Shown: positions 51,056-60,980, numbered from the stretch's first letter. The stretch is 64,000 nt of DNA from CAYMCO01 sp964388955 (GCA_964388955.1 CAYMCO010000003.1:1-64000); one strand, 5' to 3'. The notes: a model not told the origin generated them from the letters alone. Made by a program: numbers and translations.

Positions 51056-53551
51056 TCAGATCACGATGTTGACCAGCCGCCCGGGGACGACGATGACCTT
51101 CCTCGGCGCTTGGCCCTCCAGGTAGCGTTTGACAGCCGGGCTGGAAAGCGCAGCAGCGCGCGCCTCCGCATCGGTGATATCCAATGGGGCCTGAATGCGA
51201 TCCCTGACCTTGCCGTTCACTTGCACGACAAGCGTGATTTCTTCTTCCTTGGCCAGCTCGGGGTCATACTCCGGCCAGGCTTGGTTGTGGATGGAGTACG
51301 GTTTCCCCAGGCGCGCCCATAACTCCTCGGCGATGTGGGGAGTCCCAGGTGCCATCATCATCAGCAGCTTCTCCACGGCCGCGGCAAATACTGGGTGGCC
51401 AGCCAGCCCAGAATCGCGCGCGTCAGAGATGGCATTGGTGAGCTCCATCAGCGCCGAAATCACCGTGTTGAATTCGAAGCTCTCCAGATCATGGGACACC
51501 TGGCGGATGGTCTGATGAACCTTTCGCTGCAGGGAGCGGGTGACATCGTCATATTGGGGCTGGGGCTCGGCGTCGGCCGTCTCCAGCACAAGCGCCCAGA
51601 CACGGTTCAGCCACCGCACCACTCCGTAGATGTTGTCGGTGTTCCAGGGGCCGCCATCCGACCAGCGGTAGCCAAACATCAGGTAAGCGCGCACAGAGTC
51701 CGCGCCGAAGTTCTCCACCTGCTCGTCTGGATCGATCACATTCCCGCGCGACTTGCTCATGCGCTGGCCATCCGGCCCCAGGATCTGACCCTGGTTGCGC
51801 AGTTGCAGCATGGGTTCATCCCCTTGGGTGATCCCGAGATCCCGGCAGGCCTTGTGGAAAAAGCGGGTGTAGAGCAAGTGCAAGGTGGCATGCTCCACCC
51901 CTCCCGTATAGGTATCCACCGGCATCCAATACGCGTATTCCTGGGGATCGAAGGGTCCCTGATCATAATCCGGGCTCAGGTATCGCAGGTGATACCAAGA
52001 TGAGCACATGAAAGTGTCCATGGTATCCGTATCGCGCTCCGCCGGCTCGCCGCATTCCGGGCAGGTGGTGAAGCGCCAGGTGGGATGCAGCTTCAGTGGG
52101 CTCTCCCCCGTGGGCCGCCATTCGATGTCATCGGGCAGCAGCACCGGCAGATCCTCCTCCGGGACGGGGACCAGGCCGCACTCCGGACAGTGCACGATCG
52201 GGATGGGCGCCCCCCAGAAGCGTTGGCGTGAGATCAGCCAGTCGTGCAGCCGGTAGTTCACATCCCGCTTGCCGATGCCCCGATCCTCCAGATACCCGAT
52301 TGTCCGCTCAAAGGCCTTGTCGGCGGAGGTGCCCGACAGCGGCCCGGAATGGATCATCCGGCCATATTCCGGGGTTGCGGCCCCCATCGTCTCCCCGTCC
52401 AAGCTCTCGTGCCCTTGCGGCAGGATCACAGGTCGGACCTCGAGACCGTACTTGCGTGCGAACTCAAAGTCGCGCTGGTCGTGAGCGGGGACGGACATAA
52501 TCGCGCCTGTCCCATAGGACATGAGCACATAATCGGCAATCCAAACCGGAATTCGTTCATCATTCACAGGGTTGACGGCGTAGCCACCGGTGAAGACGCC
52601 GGTCTTCTCAGTGTCGGTCGCCTCCCGTTGAATATCCGTCTGTCGTTCCGCCTGCTGGATGTAGTCCTCCACCGCTTCGGCCTGCTCCGCCGTCGTCACC
52701 TTTTCCACCAGCGGGTGTTCGGGTGCCAGCACCATGAAAGTTGCCCCCCACAAGGTGTCGGGGCGGGTGGTGAAGACTTCCATTGGGTCGCCAGCTTCGG
52801 TGTGGAAGGTGACCGTCGCCCCTTCGCTCCGCCCAATCCAATTGGTCTGCAAGGCGATGACGGGGTCAGGCCAATCGATGTGCGAGAAGTCCAGCAGCTC
52901 ATCGGCATAATCGGTGATGCGGAAGAACCACTGGTCCAGATCCTTCTTGATCACGGGTGTCTTGCAGCGTTCGCACACCCTCGCCTCACCGATCACCTGC
53001 TCACGCGCCAGCGATGTGTTGCAGTGCGGGCACCAATCCACGGGCGAGAGTTTGCGGTAGGCCAGATCGTTCTTGAAGAACTGGATGAAGAACCACTGTG
53101 TCCAGCGATAGTACTTCGGATCGGAGCTGATGGCCTCGCGCGACCAATCCCACATGGCTCCCATGGATCGCAGCTGCCGGCGCATGTTTTCGATGTTGCT
53201 GTAGGTCCATGTCTTCGGATGGATGTTGCGCTCGATGGCCGCGTTCTCGGCGGGCAATCCGAAGGCGTCGAAGCCGATCGGGAACATCACGGTATAGCCC
53301 TGCATCCGCAGATAGCGGGCGCGCGCATCCGAAGGCGACATGGCGTACCAGTGCCCGATGTGCAGATTACCGGAGGTGTAGGGGAGCATGGTCAAGCAGT
53401 AGAATTTCTTGCGCTCGGGATCCCGCCGAGCGACGTATAGGCCGTCCGCCTGCCAACGTTTCTGCCAGCGCGGCTCGATTTCGGCCGCCTCATAGGGCGG
53501 GATGACCGCTTGTGGCTCCTGCACCTTGTCGACCTGCGTACCCTCACTCAT
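51056..53551 (-). CDS. leuS: Leucyl-tRNA synthetase
   Basis: 831 aa, normal length. Class I motifs PYTSGNLHIGHWYAMSPSDA (HIGH) and RMSKSRGNVIDPD (KMSKS). Zinc-type Cys clusters (CPHCNTSL, VCERCKTP and CPECGLVPV) and the CP1 editing domain (TRPDTLWGATFMVLAPEHPL, GTGAIMSVPAHDQRDFEFA) are present. GGAG before the ATG. Controlled by the T-box leader upstream. Confidence 0.98.
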   Translation of the reverse strand: MSEGTQVDKVQEPQAVIPPYEAAEIEPRWQKRWQADGLYVARRDPERKKFYCLTMLPYTSGNLHIGHWYAMSPSDARARYLRMQGYTVMFPIGFDAFGLPAENAAIERNIHPKTWTYSNIENMRRQLRSMGAMWDWSREAISSDPKYYRWTQWFFIQFFKNDLAYRKLSPVDWCPHCNTSLAREQVIGEARVCERCKTPVIKKDLDQWFFRITDYADELLDFSHIDWPDPVIALQTNWIGRSEGATVTFHTEAGDPMEVFTTRPDTLWGATFMVLAPEHPLVEKVTTAEQAEAVEDYIQQAERQTDIQREATDTEKTGVFTGGYAVNPVNDERIPVWIADYVLMSYGTGAIMSVPAHDQRDFEFARKYGLEVRPVILPQGHESLDGETMGAATPEYGRMIHSGPLSGTSADKAFERTIGYLEDRGIGKRDVNYRLHDWLISRQRFWGAPIPIVHCPECGLVPVPEEDLPVLLPDDIEWRPTGESPLKLHPTWRFTTCPECGEPAERDTDTMDTFMCSSWYHLRYLSPDYDQGPFDPQEYAYWMPVDTYTGGVEHATLHLLYTRFFHKACRDLGITQGDEPMLQLRNQGQILGPDGQRMSKSRGNVIDPDEQVENFGADSVRAYLMFGYRWSDGGPWNTDNIYGVVRWLNRVWALVLETADAEPQPQYDDVTRSLQRKVHQTIRQVSHDLESFEFNTVISALMELTNAISDARDSGLAGHPVFAAAVEKLLMMMAPGTPHIAEELWARLGKPYSIHNQAWPEYDPELAKEEEITLVVQVNGKVRDRIQAPLDITDAEARAAALSSPAVKRYLEGQAPRKVIVVPGRLVNIVI

Positions 53552-53688
53552 GGATCACTCTCCTTCTCCAGCCGCGGGGGCGGTCACAGCCCATCCCAGG
53601 GGGCTTCACCCCGCCAATCGCTGCCCTCCAGGCCGCATTGCCTACCACTGCGGATCACTCCGGCGTTTGAGTGATCCGGGCCGGGAAT

Positions 53689-53935
53689 GAAAAAAATCCC
53701 TTCGCCGTCATAGGAACGAAGGGTCTCTCCGCGGTACCACCCTTGTTGCCCGCCGGCACTCAGGGCGCGAGCGGACCTCTCATTTCGCGCTATCGGGCGA
53801 AACCCGCTGTGGGCTCATAGGGCTGGCCCGCAGGGCCTGTCCCTTGTGATGGGACGCCAAGCGAGTTCAGCCACGTGCTCCACGGGCACCCTACCGGGCT
53901 CTCACCCTCCCCGATTCGCTGGTGGATGGCCTACT
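53689..53935 (-). promoter_or_regulatory. T-box leader of leuS
   Basis: Minus strand AGGGTGGTACCGCGG (53729-53743) is the T-box antiterminator motif that pairs with uncharged tRNA-CCA. It is followed by the terminator CCCTTCG...CGAAGGG with ATTTTTTTC (53689-53723). The upstream stem I region contains GGCTGAACTCGCTTGG, where CTC is a plausible leucine specifier codon. Uncharged tRNA-Leu would promote antitermination. Confidence 0.88.
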
Positions 53936-53969
53936 GCTCCTGACAACAGCCTTTTCGATTCGATTAAAG

Positions 53970-54042
53970 TGGACCCAGTGGGATTCGAACCCACGACCTT
54001 CTCAATGCCATTGAGACGCGCTCCCAGCTGCGCCATGGGCCC
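53970..54042 (-). tRNA. tRNA-Ala (GGC)
   Basis: 73 nt cloverleaf without encoded CCA. Acceptor GGGCCCA/TGGGTCC contains the G3-U70 alanine identity pair; anticodon arm TCTCA-ATGGCAT-TGAGA gives GGC; T arm GTGGG-TTCGAAT-CCCAC. Confidence 0.96.
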
Positions 54043-54056
54043 AAAACGGTCCCGAG

Positions 54057-54129
54057 TGGACCTGGCGGGACTCGAACCCGCGACCTCTTCAGTGCGATTG
54101 AAGCGCGCTCCCAGCTGCGCCACAGGCCC
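54057..54129 (-). tRNA. tRNA-Ala (CGC)
   Basis: 73 nt, acceptor GGGCCTG with G3-U70, anticodon arm CTTCA-ATCGCAC-TGAAG giving CGC, T arm GCGGG-TTCGAGT-CCCGC. First of the tandem pair, 14 nt upstream of the GGC gene. Confidence 0.95.
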
Positions 54130-54144
54130 TGCTGGAGTGACGGG

Positions 54145-54174
54145 ATTGTAACCGCGCGGTGGTGCGAGTGTCAA
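54145..54174 (-). promoter_or_regulatory. Promoter of the tRNA-Ala pair
   Basis: Minus strand TTGACA, 18-nt spacer, TACAAT, ending about 15 nt before the first tRNA. Confidence 0.75.
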
Positions 54175-54343
54175 GCTGGCGGGGATGGGGGGATGCACCC
54201 GGATGGGGCACACCGGCCGCAAACTGACGGCCGATGGAAGACCCGGTTGAGCGATTGAGGGAAGCGCAGGCGGGAGAGCGCCATGGCCTTCGCTCACCCC
54301 GTGTTGCACGAGAATCTTCGCTCCCGCCGGAAGATACCCGGCC

Positions 54344-55111
54344 TCACGGCTGGCCCGACAACTGGTTCGACTGGGCCCATCCCAGCCATTCGCGCAAGGC
54401 GCCGCCCGGCTCGGTTGGGGCCAGGGCGATGACCGGCACGCGCAGCGGATAGGCATCCTCCGGCGGCTCTCCGTCGCTGGGAGGCTGGCCGTCAAGGGCG
54501 ACTGCCTTCACCGATTCGTCGAGCAGAGGGGCCGGAAGCAGGCCGATGCCCCCGGAGTCGGCGCCGACCGCGTCGAGCATGGCCGTGGGCGAGGGAGCCA
54601 ATATGGCGTTGGATGTGAATCCCTCTTCCCGCAGAATACTGGCGGCGAAATGTTCCCGCAGCGCGTCGCCGGGGAGAGGGATGTAGGGCTGTACGGCCCT
54701 CGATGGACCATCAAGGCTATGCCAATTCTGGACGCGCCCGGAAAAGAGGGCGGCGAGCTCGGAGAGAGAGAGCGACTGGACGGGATTGCTCAAAGGTAGA
54801 ATGACGAGAGTGGCCTCGTCGCCCAGCGGTGTGGCGAACCATCCTGGGGGCGGAACCTGCCCTGCAACGGCCAGATCGGCCTCCCCGTTCTCCAGGGCGG
54901 CTTCAATCTCCCCCGGCGGGTAGAGCGCGACGAAGAAATCCAGCGCGCCGCGCTCGGCCACGTACCTCGACAGGCTCGCCTCCACCCAGGGGAGGAACCC
55001 TGGCGTTGTCGCCAGGAAGGGCAGCTCCGGAGGCGTCGGGACAGGGGTGGCCGGCGACGCACAGCCCCCCAGTATGAGGGCCAGCAGGGCGAGTGCGACG
55101 ATCCTATGCAC
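54344..55111 (-). CDS. PstS-like substrate-binding lipoprotein
   Basis: 255 aa. Signal peptide with lipobox LGGCAS (lipid-modified Cys17). The rest has the outline of a PBP-like phosphate-type binding protein (DLAVAGQVPPPGWF, LSLSELAALFSGRVQNWHSLDGP, GIGLLPAPLLDESVKAVALDG), shorter than PstS. No transporter genes are adjacent. Its start overlaps the end of uppP by 8 nt. Confidence 0.8.
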   Translation of the reverse strand: MHRIVALALLALILGGCASPATPVPTPPELPFLATTPGFLPWVEASLSRYVAERGALDFFVALYPPGEIEAALENGEADLAVAGQVPPPGWFATPLGDEATLVILPLSNPVQSLSLSELAALFSGRVQNWHSLDGPSRAVQPYIPLPGDALREHFAASILREEGFTSNAILAPSPTAMLDAVGADSGGIGLLPAPLLDESVKAVALDGQPPSDGEPPEDAYPLRVPVIALAPTEPGGALREWLGWAQSNQLSGQP

Positions 55112-55928
55112 GGAGCACGCTCAAAATCAGCCCCAGAACCCCAACCGCGACGCAGTAAACGGCGAACCCCCGTAGCGAGCCTCTTTTCAAGTAAGACAGC
55201 AGCCAAGCGATGGCCAGATACCCCACGAAGGTGGCGGTCAGAAAGCCGGTCAGCAGCGCCCCGAGCTGCGCCATCAGCGCAGGTTGAGAGAACAGGTCCA
55301 TCAGAGCGACGATGCCCGCGCCGAACATCACCGGCACGGCCATAAGGAACGAGAACCGGGCCGCATCCGCGCGGCGGAGATCGCGAAGCAGCCCGCCTGC
55401 GATGGTCGCCCCCGAGCGAGAAATGCCCGGAAAGAGGGACAGGGCCTGCGCCAGACCGATCCAGACCGCATCCCGCCAGCCGACGTCTTCGAGGCGAGAG
55501 GTTCGTTTTCCCAATCCTTCTCCCAGCAGAAGCAAGAGCGCGGTCCCCAGCAGGAAGAGGGCGACTGCTCGGGGGCTGCGCAGCGACGCCTCCACCAGCG
55601 GCTTGGTCAACAAACCCAAGAGCGCGGCGGGCAAGCTGGAGAGAAGCAGCAGCCACGCCAAACGCGCCTCCGGATTCGAGAGGGGCCTGCCTCGCCCCAG
55701 CGCCGCGAGGGCGCCCTTGACGATGGCCCAAAGGTCATCTCTGAAGTAGGTGATCACCGCCAGCAGGGTGCCCCATTGGACCAGCACATCGAACGGAAAT
55801 GTGAAGGCCTCATCGATCTGCCAGCCGAGGGCCCAGGGGACGAGCACCAGATGGGCGGAGGATGAGATGGGCAGGAACTCGGTCCCCCCCTGAACTACGC
55901 CGAGCACAATGGCTTGCAGCAAGGTCAT
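55104..55928 (-). CDS. uppP: Undecaprenyl-diphosphate phosphatase
   Basis: 274 aa, about eight membrane segments. GVVQGGTEFLPISSSAHLVL and SLFPGISRSGATIAGGLLRDL are the two conserved BacA/UppP boxes (Glu, Ser, Arg of the active site). Recycles the lipid carrier for peptidoglycan synthesis; confers bacitracin tolerance when abundant. It starts 3 nt after tgt, so tgt-uppP-lipoprotein form an operon. Confidence 0.96.
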   Translation of the reverse strand: MTLLQAIVLGVVQGGTEFLPISSSAHLVLVPWALGWQIDEAFTFPFDVLVQWGTLLAVITYFRDDLWAIVKGALAALGRGRPLSNPEARLAWLLLLSSLPAALLGLLTKPLVEASLRSPRAVALFLLGTALLLLLGEGLGKRTSRLEDVGWRDAVWIGLAQALSLFPGISRSGATIAGGLLRDLRRADAARFSFLMAVPVMFGAGIVALMDLFSQPALMAQLGALLTGFLTATFVGYLAIAWLLSYLKRGSLRGFAVYCVAVGVLGLILSVLRA

Positions 55929-55931
55929 AGC

Positions 55932-57062
55932 TCACAGCTCCATGGGGCGATGTTTCTGATATGCGGCAGAGAAATCCGTCACAAAGTGATCCAACCGCCC
56001 ATCCATGATCGCCCGGCGAATATCCGCGGTCAAGCGGATCAGTGCGTGCAGATTGTGGATGGACAGCAGGGTCGCCAGGAGCATTTCCTTTGCCAGGCTC
56101 AAGTGGCGCAGATACGCGCGTGTGAAAGTGCGGCACGTGTAGCAGTCACACCCCGGCTCGATCGGCCGCTGGTCATCGCTGTAGGGCGCGTTCCGGATGT
56201 TGATGCGCCCCAACCGCGTCATCGCAGCGTGATTGCGCGCCAGGCGGGTGGGAAGCACACAGTCGAAGATATCCACGCCGCGCTGGATGGCGTTGACCAT
56301 GTCATCGGGCGAACCCACCCCCATGAGGTATCTCGGGCGATCCCAAGGCAAATACCGATCCACTGTTTCCAGCATGGCGAGGGTTTCCGGCTTTTCCTCC
56401 CCGACGGATAGGCCGCCGATGGCGTTTCCTGGGAACCCTAAGGAGGCGATGAATTCGGATGACTCCCGGCGCAGATCCGGAAAGATGCCGCCCTGGACGA
56501 TGCCGAAGAGCGCCTGGTCGGGACGGCGCTTGACCGCCTTGCAGCGCAGGGCCCAAGCGTGGGTCCGTTCGAGCGCCGCTCGGTTGTACTCCCGGTCATG
56601 GGGTTCCGGGCATTCGTCCAGTGCCATGATGATGTCAGCCCCCAGCGTCTCCTGGATTTCTATGGATTTCTCGGGGGTGAAGCGATGCTCGGATCCATCT
56701 ACATGGGAACGGAAGGTCACTCCCTCCGGATCCAGATCGCGCCGCTCCGCAAGTGAGAAAATCTGATATCCGCCGGAATCGGTCAGGATCGGTCCATCCC
56801 AAGCCATGAAAGCGTGCAGACCTCCAGAACTGGCCACGATCTCGTGCCCGGGCCGGAGGTATAGATGATACGCGTTCGCCAGGATGAGCGACGCCCCCAA
56901 TGCCTCGAGTTCGGCTGGGCTGACCGCCTTGACGGTCGCCTGAGTGCCCACCGGCGCGAACACGGGGGTCTGGATCGTGCCGTGGGGGGTCTGGAAACTG
57001 CCCGCCCGCGCCCGACCATTTGCGGCCGAGATGGTGAAACTGAACACGGGTCGATTATACAT
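55932..57062 (-). CDS. tgt: tRNA-guanine transglycosylase
   Basis: 376 aa from ATG 57062. Typical TGT barrel: LILANAYHLYLRPG, WDGPILTDSGGYQIFSL (Asp nucleophile region), ALDECPEP, FGIVQGGIFPDLR, YLMGVGSPDDMV and zinc site CDCYTCRTFTRAYLRHL. Inserts queuine or preQ1 into tRNA wobble positions. The in-frame extension to 57179 lacks similarity. Confidence 0.97.
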   Translation of the reverse strand: MYNRPVFSFTISAANGRARAGSFQTPHGTIQTPVFAPVGTQATVKAVSPAELEALGASLILANAYHLYLRPGHEIVASSGGLHAFMAWDGPILTDSGGYQIFSLAERRDLDPEGVTFRSHVDGSEHRFTPEKSIEIQETLGADIIMALDECPEPHDREYNRAALERTHAWALRCKAVKRRPDQALFGIVQGGIFPDLRRESSEFIASLGFPGNAIGGLSVGEEKPETLAMLETVDRYLPWDRPRYLMGVGSPDDMVNAIQRGVDIFDCVLPTRLARNHAAMTRLGRINIRNAPYSDDQRPIEPGCDCYTCRTFTRAYLRHLSLAKEMLLATLLSIHNLHALIRLTADIRRAIMDGRLDHFVTDFSAAYQKHRPMEL

Positions 57063-57200
57063 GGGATCGGGGAAGGGACGTGCATCGTCTGGAGATGCTC
57101 CCGGGCAAAGGCGAACGCCAGCAATGAAAGAGTGCTCAGTGAACAGCGAGCGGTGAACTGTTCGCTGCTCACCTCTCACTGCTCACTCTTCCCTTCCGTC

Positions 57201-57229
57201 TTGACTATTCTGCCGGCCATCCGTAGAAT
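57201..57229 (+). promoter_or_regulatory. Promoter of the glycine cleavage operon
   Basis: TTGACT, 17-nt spacer, TAGAAT, about 20 nt before the glycine riboswitch. Confidence 0.7.
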
Positions 57230-57249
57230 GGAACCAGCATACTGCACAG

Positions 57250-57438
57250 ATCGGGGAGAGTCCCGGCATATGCGGGCACCGAAGGGGCAAGTCTCGAGCG
57301 GGTGCATGCTCGAGTTGAAACTCTCAGGTTCCAGGACCCGATCCGGCCGTACCTCTGGAAAGTCGTTCGATCCCTCCGATCGACACCGAAGGGGCAAGCC
57401 ATCGGAAGGTGGCGAATCTCTCAGGTCAGCGACAGAGG
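57250..57438 (+). promoter_or_regulatory. Tandem glycine riboswitch
   Basis: Two aptamers in a row: GGGGAGAG...GGCACCGAAGGGGCAAG...AAACTCTCAGG...CCAGGACC, then GACACCGAAGGGGCAAGCC...GGTGGCGAATCTCTCAGG...CGACAGAGG. The repeated ACCGAAGGGGCAAG and CTCTCAGG blocks are diagnostic. A terminator follows directly, so glycine binding should turn the operon on. Confidence 0.95.
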
Positions 57439-57470
57439 CCGCACACCTCGCAGGTGTGCGTCTTTTATTT
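57439..57470 (+). terminator. Riboswitch-controlled terminator
   Basis: CGCACACCTCGCAGGTGTGCG hairpin followed by TCTTTTATTT. Confidence 0.88.
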
Positions 57471-57522
57471 GCTCTCCGGCTTTGGCAATTAATCCGTTAC
57501 GCATATGAATGGAGGCGAAGGA

Positions 57523-57915
57523 ATGGACTACCCGGCGGACCTGAAATATACCGAGAACGACGAATGGATCCGTATCGAGGGCGAAACGGCGGTGGTGGGG
57601 ATCACCGATTACGCCCAAGACCAGTTGTCTGACGTGGTGTACGTGGAATACACCGTCGACATCGGCGAGGACGTGGGTCAAGGCGACTCCTTTGCAGCGG
57701 TGGAGTCGGTCAAGGCGGCCGCGGACGTTTACTCGCCGGTGGCAGGCACTGTCGTCGGGCTCAACGATGACCTGCTCGGAAGCCCCGAGTTGGTCAACAC
57801 TGACCCATATGGCGAGGCTTGGATGGTTCAGGTGCAAATAGCCAGCCCGGATGAACTCGAGGGCTTGATGGACTCGGATGCCTATGAGCGGTACTGCGAA
57901 GAGCGGAGCGAGTGA
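57523..57915 (+). CDS. gcvH: Glycine cleavage system H protein
   Basis: 130 aa from ATG 57523 (GGAGGCGAAGG upstream). KYTENDEWIRIEGETAVVGITDYAQDQLSDVVYVE and AAVESVKAAADVYSPVAG, with Lys64 as the lipoylated residue. Carries the aminomethyl group between P, T and L proteins. It overlaps gcvPA by 4 nt. Confidence 0.97.
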   Translation: MDYPADLKYTENDEWIRIEGETAVVGITDYAQDQLSDVVYVEYTVDIGEDVGQGDSFAAVESVKAAADVYSPVAGTVVGLNDDLLGSPELVNTDPYGEAWMVQVQIASPDELEGLMDSDAYERYCEERSE

Positions 57916-59258
57916 TGGCATATATTCCGCATACCGAAGAAGAGCGGCGGCAGATGTTGGCGTTCGTGGGCGTGGAGCGATTCGACGACCTTTATGCGGA
58001 TGTGCCGGCCAAAGTGCGCTTCCCGGATCTGGATCTTCCGGATCCGCTATCGGAGCTGGAGGTGGGGCGCGAGCTGGCTGCGCTGGCTGAGAAGAACGTG
58101 GGCGCGAGCCGCTCAGCTTGTTTCCTGGGCGCGGGGGCATACAATCACTTCATCCCCTCCGCCTTGGACCACATACTGCGGCGCAACGAGTTCTACACCT
58201 CCTACACACCCTATCAGCCGGAAATATCTCAGGGCACACTGCAGGTGATCTTTGAATATCAGAGCCTGATGATCAATCTCACCGGGATGGAGGTCTCGAA
58301 CGCCTCGCACTACGATGGCGCCACCTCTTTCGCTGAGGCGATGATTCTGGCGCTCCATCACCACAGGGAGAAACGGGCGCGATTTGTCATCTCGCCGGCG
58401 ATCCACCCGCAATATCGCCAGGTGCTGCGGACGTACAGCCGGGGGGTCGACCTCGACATTGTGGGCGACGAGGCGCTCTCGACGGGGGCGAATGGGCTGG
58501 CCGATCTCATTGATGAGAACACGGCCATGGTGGCGGTGCAGTATCCGGATTTTTTTGGGGGCATTCAGGATTTCTCCGCTCTCGGGAAAGCCGCCAAAGA
58601 GGCGGGCGCCCTGTTCTGCATGGTCGTGAACCCCACTGCGTTGGGCCTGCTGAAGCCACCTTCGGAGTTCGGCGCCGATATCGTCGTCGGTGAAGGACAG
58701 CCGCTGGGCATCCCGCTCTCCTTTGGTGGGCCGTATCTGGGCATCTTCACCACGCTGGAGAAGTATGTGCGCAAGATGGCCGGGCGGCTGGCCGGGGAGA
58801 CGGTCGACAGCCGCGGGCAGCGGGGCTATGTGCTCACGCTGACACCTCGGGAACAGCACATCCGGCGGGCACGCGCCACCTCCAATATATGCACCAACCA
58901 GGGGTTGATGGCGCTCGCATCGACGGTATATCTCAGCCTCTTGGGGAAACAGGGCCTGCGTAAGGTGGCGGAGCTCTGCTATCAGAAGGCGCACTACGCG
59001 GCCGAGCAGATCTCCGCTCTCAAGCCTTATCGGCTGTGGAATGAGGGACACTTCTTCCATGAGTTTGTGATCGCCTGCCCACGACCGGTCTCCAAGATCA
59101 ACGGCAGCCTTCTCGAGCGCGATATCCTCGGCGGGTACGATTTGGGAGATGCCTATCCCGGGTTGGAAAACCACATGTTGCTGGCGGTGACCGAGATGAA
59201 CACCAGAGATGATATCGATAGGCTGGTGGCAGGGTTGGCGGAGGCGGCAAATGACTGA
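57912..59258 (+). CDS. gcvPA: Glycine dehydrogenase subunit 1 (P-protein alpha)
   Basis: 448 aa. YIPHTEEERRQMLAFVG, SACFLGAGAYNHFIPSALDHI, FYTSYTPYQPEISQGTLQVIFEYQSLMINLTGMEVSNASHYDGATSFAEA, and GEGQPLGIPLSFGGPYLG are classical for the N-terminal half-protein. It forms the decarboxylase with gcvPB. Operon order H-PA-PB, no gcvT or lpd in view. Confidence 0.97.
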   Translation: MMAYIPHTEEERRQMLAFVGVERFDDLYADVPAKVRFPDLDLPDPLSELEVGRELAALAEKNVGASRSACFLGAGAYNHFIPSALDHILRRNEFYTSYTPYQPEISQGTLQVIFEYQSLMINLTGMEVSNASHYDGATSFAEAMILALHHHREKRARFVISPAIHPQYRQVLRTYSRGVDLDIVGDEALSTGANGLADLIDENTAMVAVQYPDFFGGIQDFSALGKAAKEAGALFCMVVNPTALGLLKPPSEFGADIVVGEGQPLGIPLSFGGPYLGIFTTLEKYVRKMAGRLAGETVDSRGQRGYVLTLTPREQHIRRARATSNICTNQGLMALASTVYLSLLGKQGLRKVAELCYQKAHYAAEQISALKPYRLWNEGHFFHEFVIACPRPVSKINGSLLERDILGGYDLGDAYPGLENHMLLAVTEMNTRDDIDRLVAGLAEAAND

Positions 59259-60723
59259 GCCTTTGATCTATGATCTGTCCTCGCCGGGTCGGCCGCATGT
59301 GCCCCTGCCGGAAATGGATGTTCCCCGGTCCGAGTTGCCTGCGGATTTGGTGCGGGATGAGCTGCCGCTGCCGGAACTCTCGGAGATCGATGTCGTGAGG
59401 CACTTCGTGCGCTTGTCGCAGCTGAACTACGGGGTGGATAACGGCATCTATCCTCTGGGGTCCTGCACCATGAAGTACAACCCCAAGATCAACGAGGATA
59501 CGGCCCGGCTGCCGGGTTTTGCGCTCAGCCACCCCCTTCAGGCGCCAGCGCTCGCGCAGGGAAGCCTGGAGTTGATGTATCGGCTGCAGGAATGGTTGAA
59601 GGAGATCGGGGGTTTCGCCGGCGTATCGCTGCAGCCGGCGGCGGGCGCCCAGGGGGAGTTCACCGGCATCTTGATCATCCAGGCCTATCATCGGGATCGG
59701 GGCGACGTTCAAAGGAATACGATCTTGATCCCTGACTCGGCTCACGGGACCAACCCGGCAACGACGTCGATGAGCGGCATGGATGTGGTCGAACTGCCCT
59801 CTGACGAGCGGGGGAATGTGGACCTGCGGGCCATGCGCGAGGTTTGCGACGAGAAGGTGGCCGGGATCATGCTCACCAATCCAAACACCCTGGGGCTGTT
59901 TGAAGAGCATGTCGAAGAGGTGGTCGAGCTGATCCATGGCTGCGGCGGCCTGGTATACGGTGACGGCGCCAACATGAACGCTTTGCTGGGTGTGGTGCGG
60001 CCCGGCGACCTGGGATTCGATGTCATGCACTTCAATCTCCACAAGACCTTCTCCACGCCGCACGGCGGCGGCGGACCAGGATCCGGCCCGGTGTTGGTCG
60101 CGGAGCACCTGCTCGATTTCCTGCCGTCCCCGGTCGTGACGATTGTGGAGCATGGGGCCGGCGAACGAGGGGCGAAGTATGGCTTCATGCAGCCGGCCAA
60201 GTCCATCGGGCGTGTGAAGGCCTTCCATGGGCATTTCGGGATGCATGTGCGAGCCTATACCTATCTGCGGATGCAGGGGAAGTCCGGGCTGCGGTCCATC
60301 GCGGATCACGCGGTGCTGAACGCCAACTATCTGCGGGCTCGCATCCGGGATGCCTACCGTGTCCCATTTGATCGCATCAACATGCACGAGTTCGTCGCTG
60401 AGGGACGCTGGAAGGACGTGGAGGACGTGGGTGCCCTGGACGTGTCCAAGCGCATCATGGACTATGGCTTCCACCCACCCACAAACTACTTCCCGCTCAT
60501 CGTGCACGACGCCCTGATGATCGAGCCGACAGAGTCGGAAAGCAAAGTCTCGTTGGACAAGTTCGCCGATGCGCTCCTCAAGATCGCCGGGGAGGCGCAC
60601 ACCGATCCGGATCTCCTGCGCCAGGCGCCCCACAACACCCCCTTTGGCCGGTTGGACGAGGTGAAGGCGGCCAAGGAGCTGGTGCTCTGCTGCCGGCCGG
60701 TGGAGGCGACCGAGGGGGAATAG
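59251..60723 (+). CDS. gcvPB: Glycine dehydrogenase subunit 2 (P-protein beta)
   Basis: 490 aa from ATG 59251, overlapping gcvPA by 8 nt (coupled translation). YPLGSCTMKYNPKINED, SLQPAAGAQGEFTGIL, PDSAHGTNPATTSM and MHFNLHKTFSTPHGGGGPGSGPV with the PLP-binding Lys. Normal length for the split enzyme. Confidence 0.97.
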   Translation: MTEPLIYDLSSPGRPHVPLPEMDVPRSELPADLVRDELPLPELSEIDVVRHFVRLSQLNYGVDNGIYPLGSCTMKYNPKINEDTARLPGFALSHPLQAPALAQGSLELMYRLQEWLKEIGGFAGVSLQPAAGAQGEFTGILIIQAYHRDRGDVQRNTILIPDSAHGTNPATTSMSGMDVVELPSDERGNVDLRAMREVCDEKVAGIMLTNPNTLGLFEEHVEEVVELIHGCGGLVYGDGANMNALLGVVRPGDLGFDVMHFNLHKTFSTPHGGGGPGSGPVLVAEHLLDFLPSPVVTIVEHGAGERGAKYGFMQPAKSIGRVKAFHGHFGMHVRAYTYLRMQGKSGLRSIADHAVLNANYLRARIRDAYRVPFDRINMHEFVAEGRWKDVEDVGALDVSKRIMDYGFHPPTNYFPLIVHDALMIEPTESESKVSLDKFADALLKIAGEAHTDPDLLRQAPHNTPFGRLDEVKAAKELVLCCRPVEATEGE

Positions 60724-60841
60724 CCCAGCGGGAGCCGGTTGAAAGTGATAAGTTGCAGGTTCAGCGTTGGAACGTGCAAACGTCCAAACGTGTCAGCGGT
60801 CCGATGCACAATTCCTGCTCACTGCCCCCCGCCCACTCTTG

Positions 60842-60874
60842 ACCGTGCGCTGCGCCCAGCGCAGCGCACCGTGC
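60842..60874 (+). terminator. Hairpin after gcvPB
   Basis: GTGCGCTGCG-CCCA-GCGCAGCGCAC, a 10-bp stem without a T-run, in the 257-nt gap after the operon. Confidence 0.45.
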
Positions 60875-60980
60875 GCATTACACATCTCCCGTGCGCGGCC
60901 GGACTGCCACATACCGCCTTCCCATTCCATTCACTCGTCCATCCGCGGTACAATCTGTTGCCCAAGGAAGGGTAGATGAG

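Noticed and set aside
57110..57190. Inverted GAACAGCGAGC/GTTCGCTGCTCAC repeats upstream of the glycine operon
   Set aside because: Short local dyads between divergent tgt and gcv transcripts; no further copies seen, so no mobile element or operator can be claimed.
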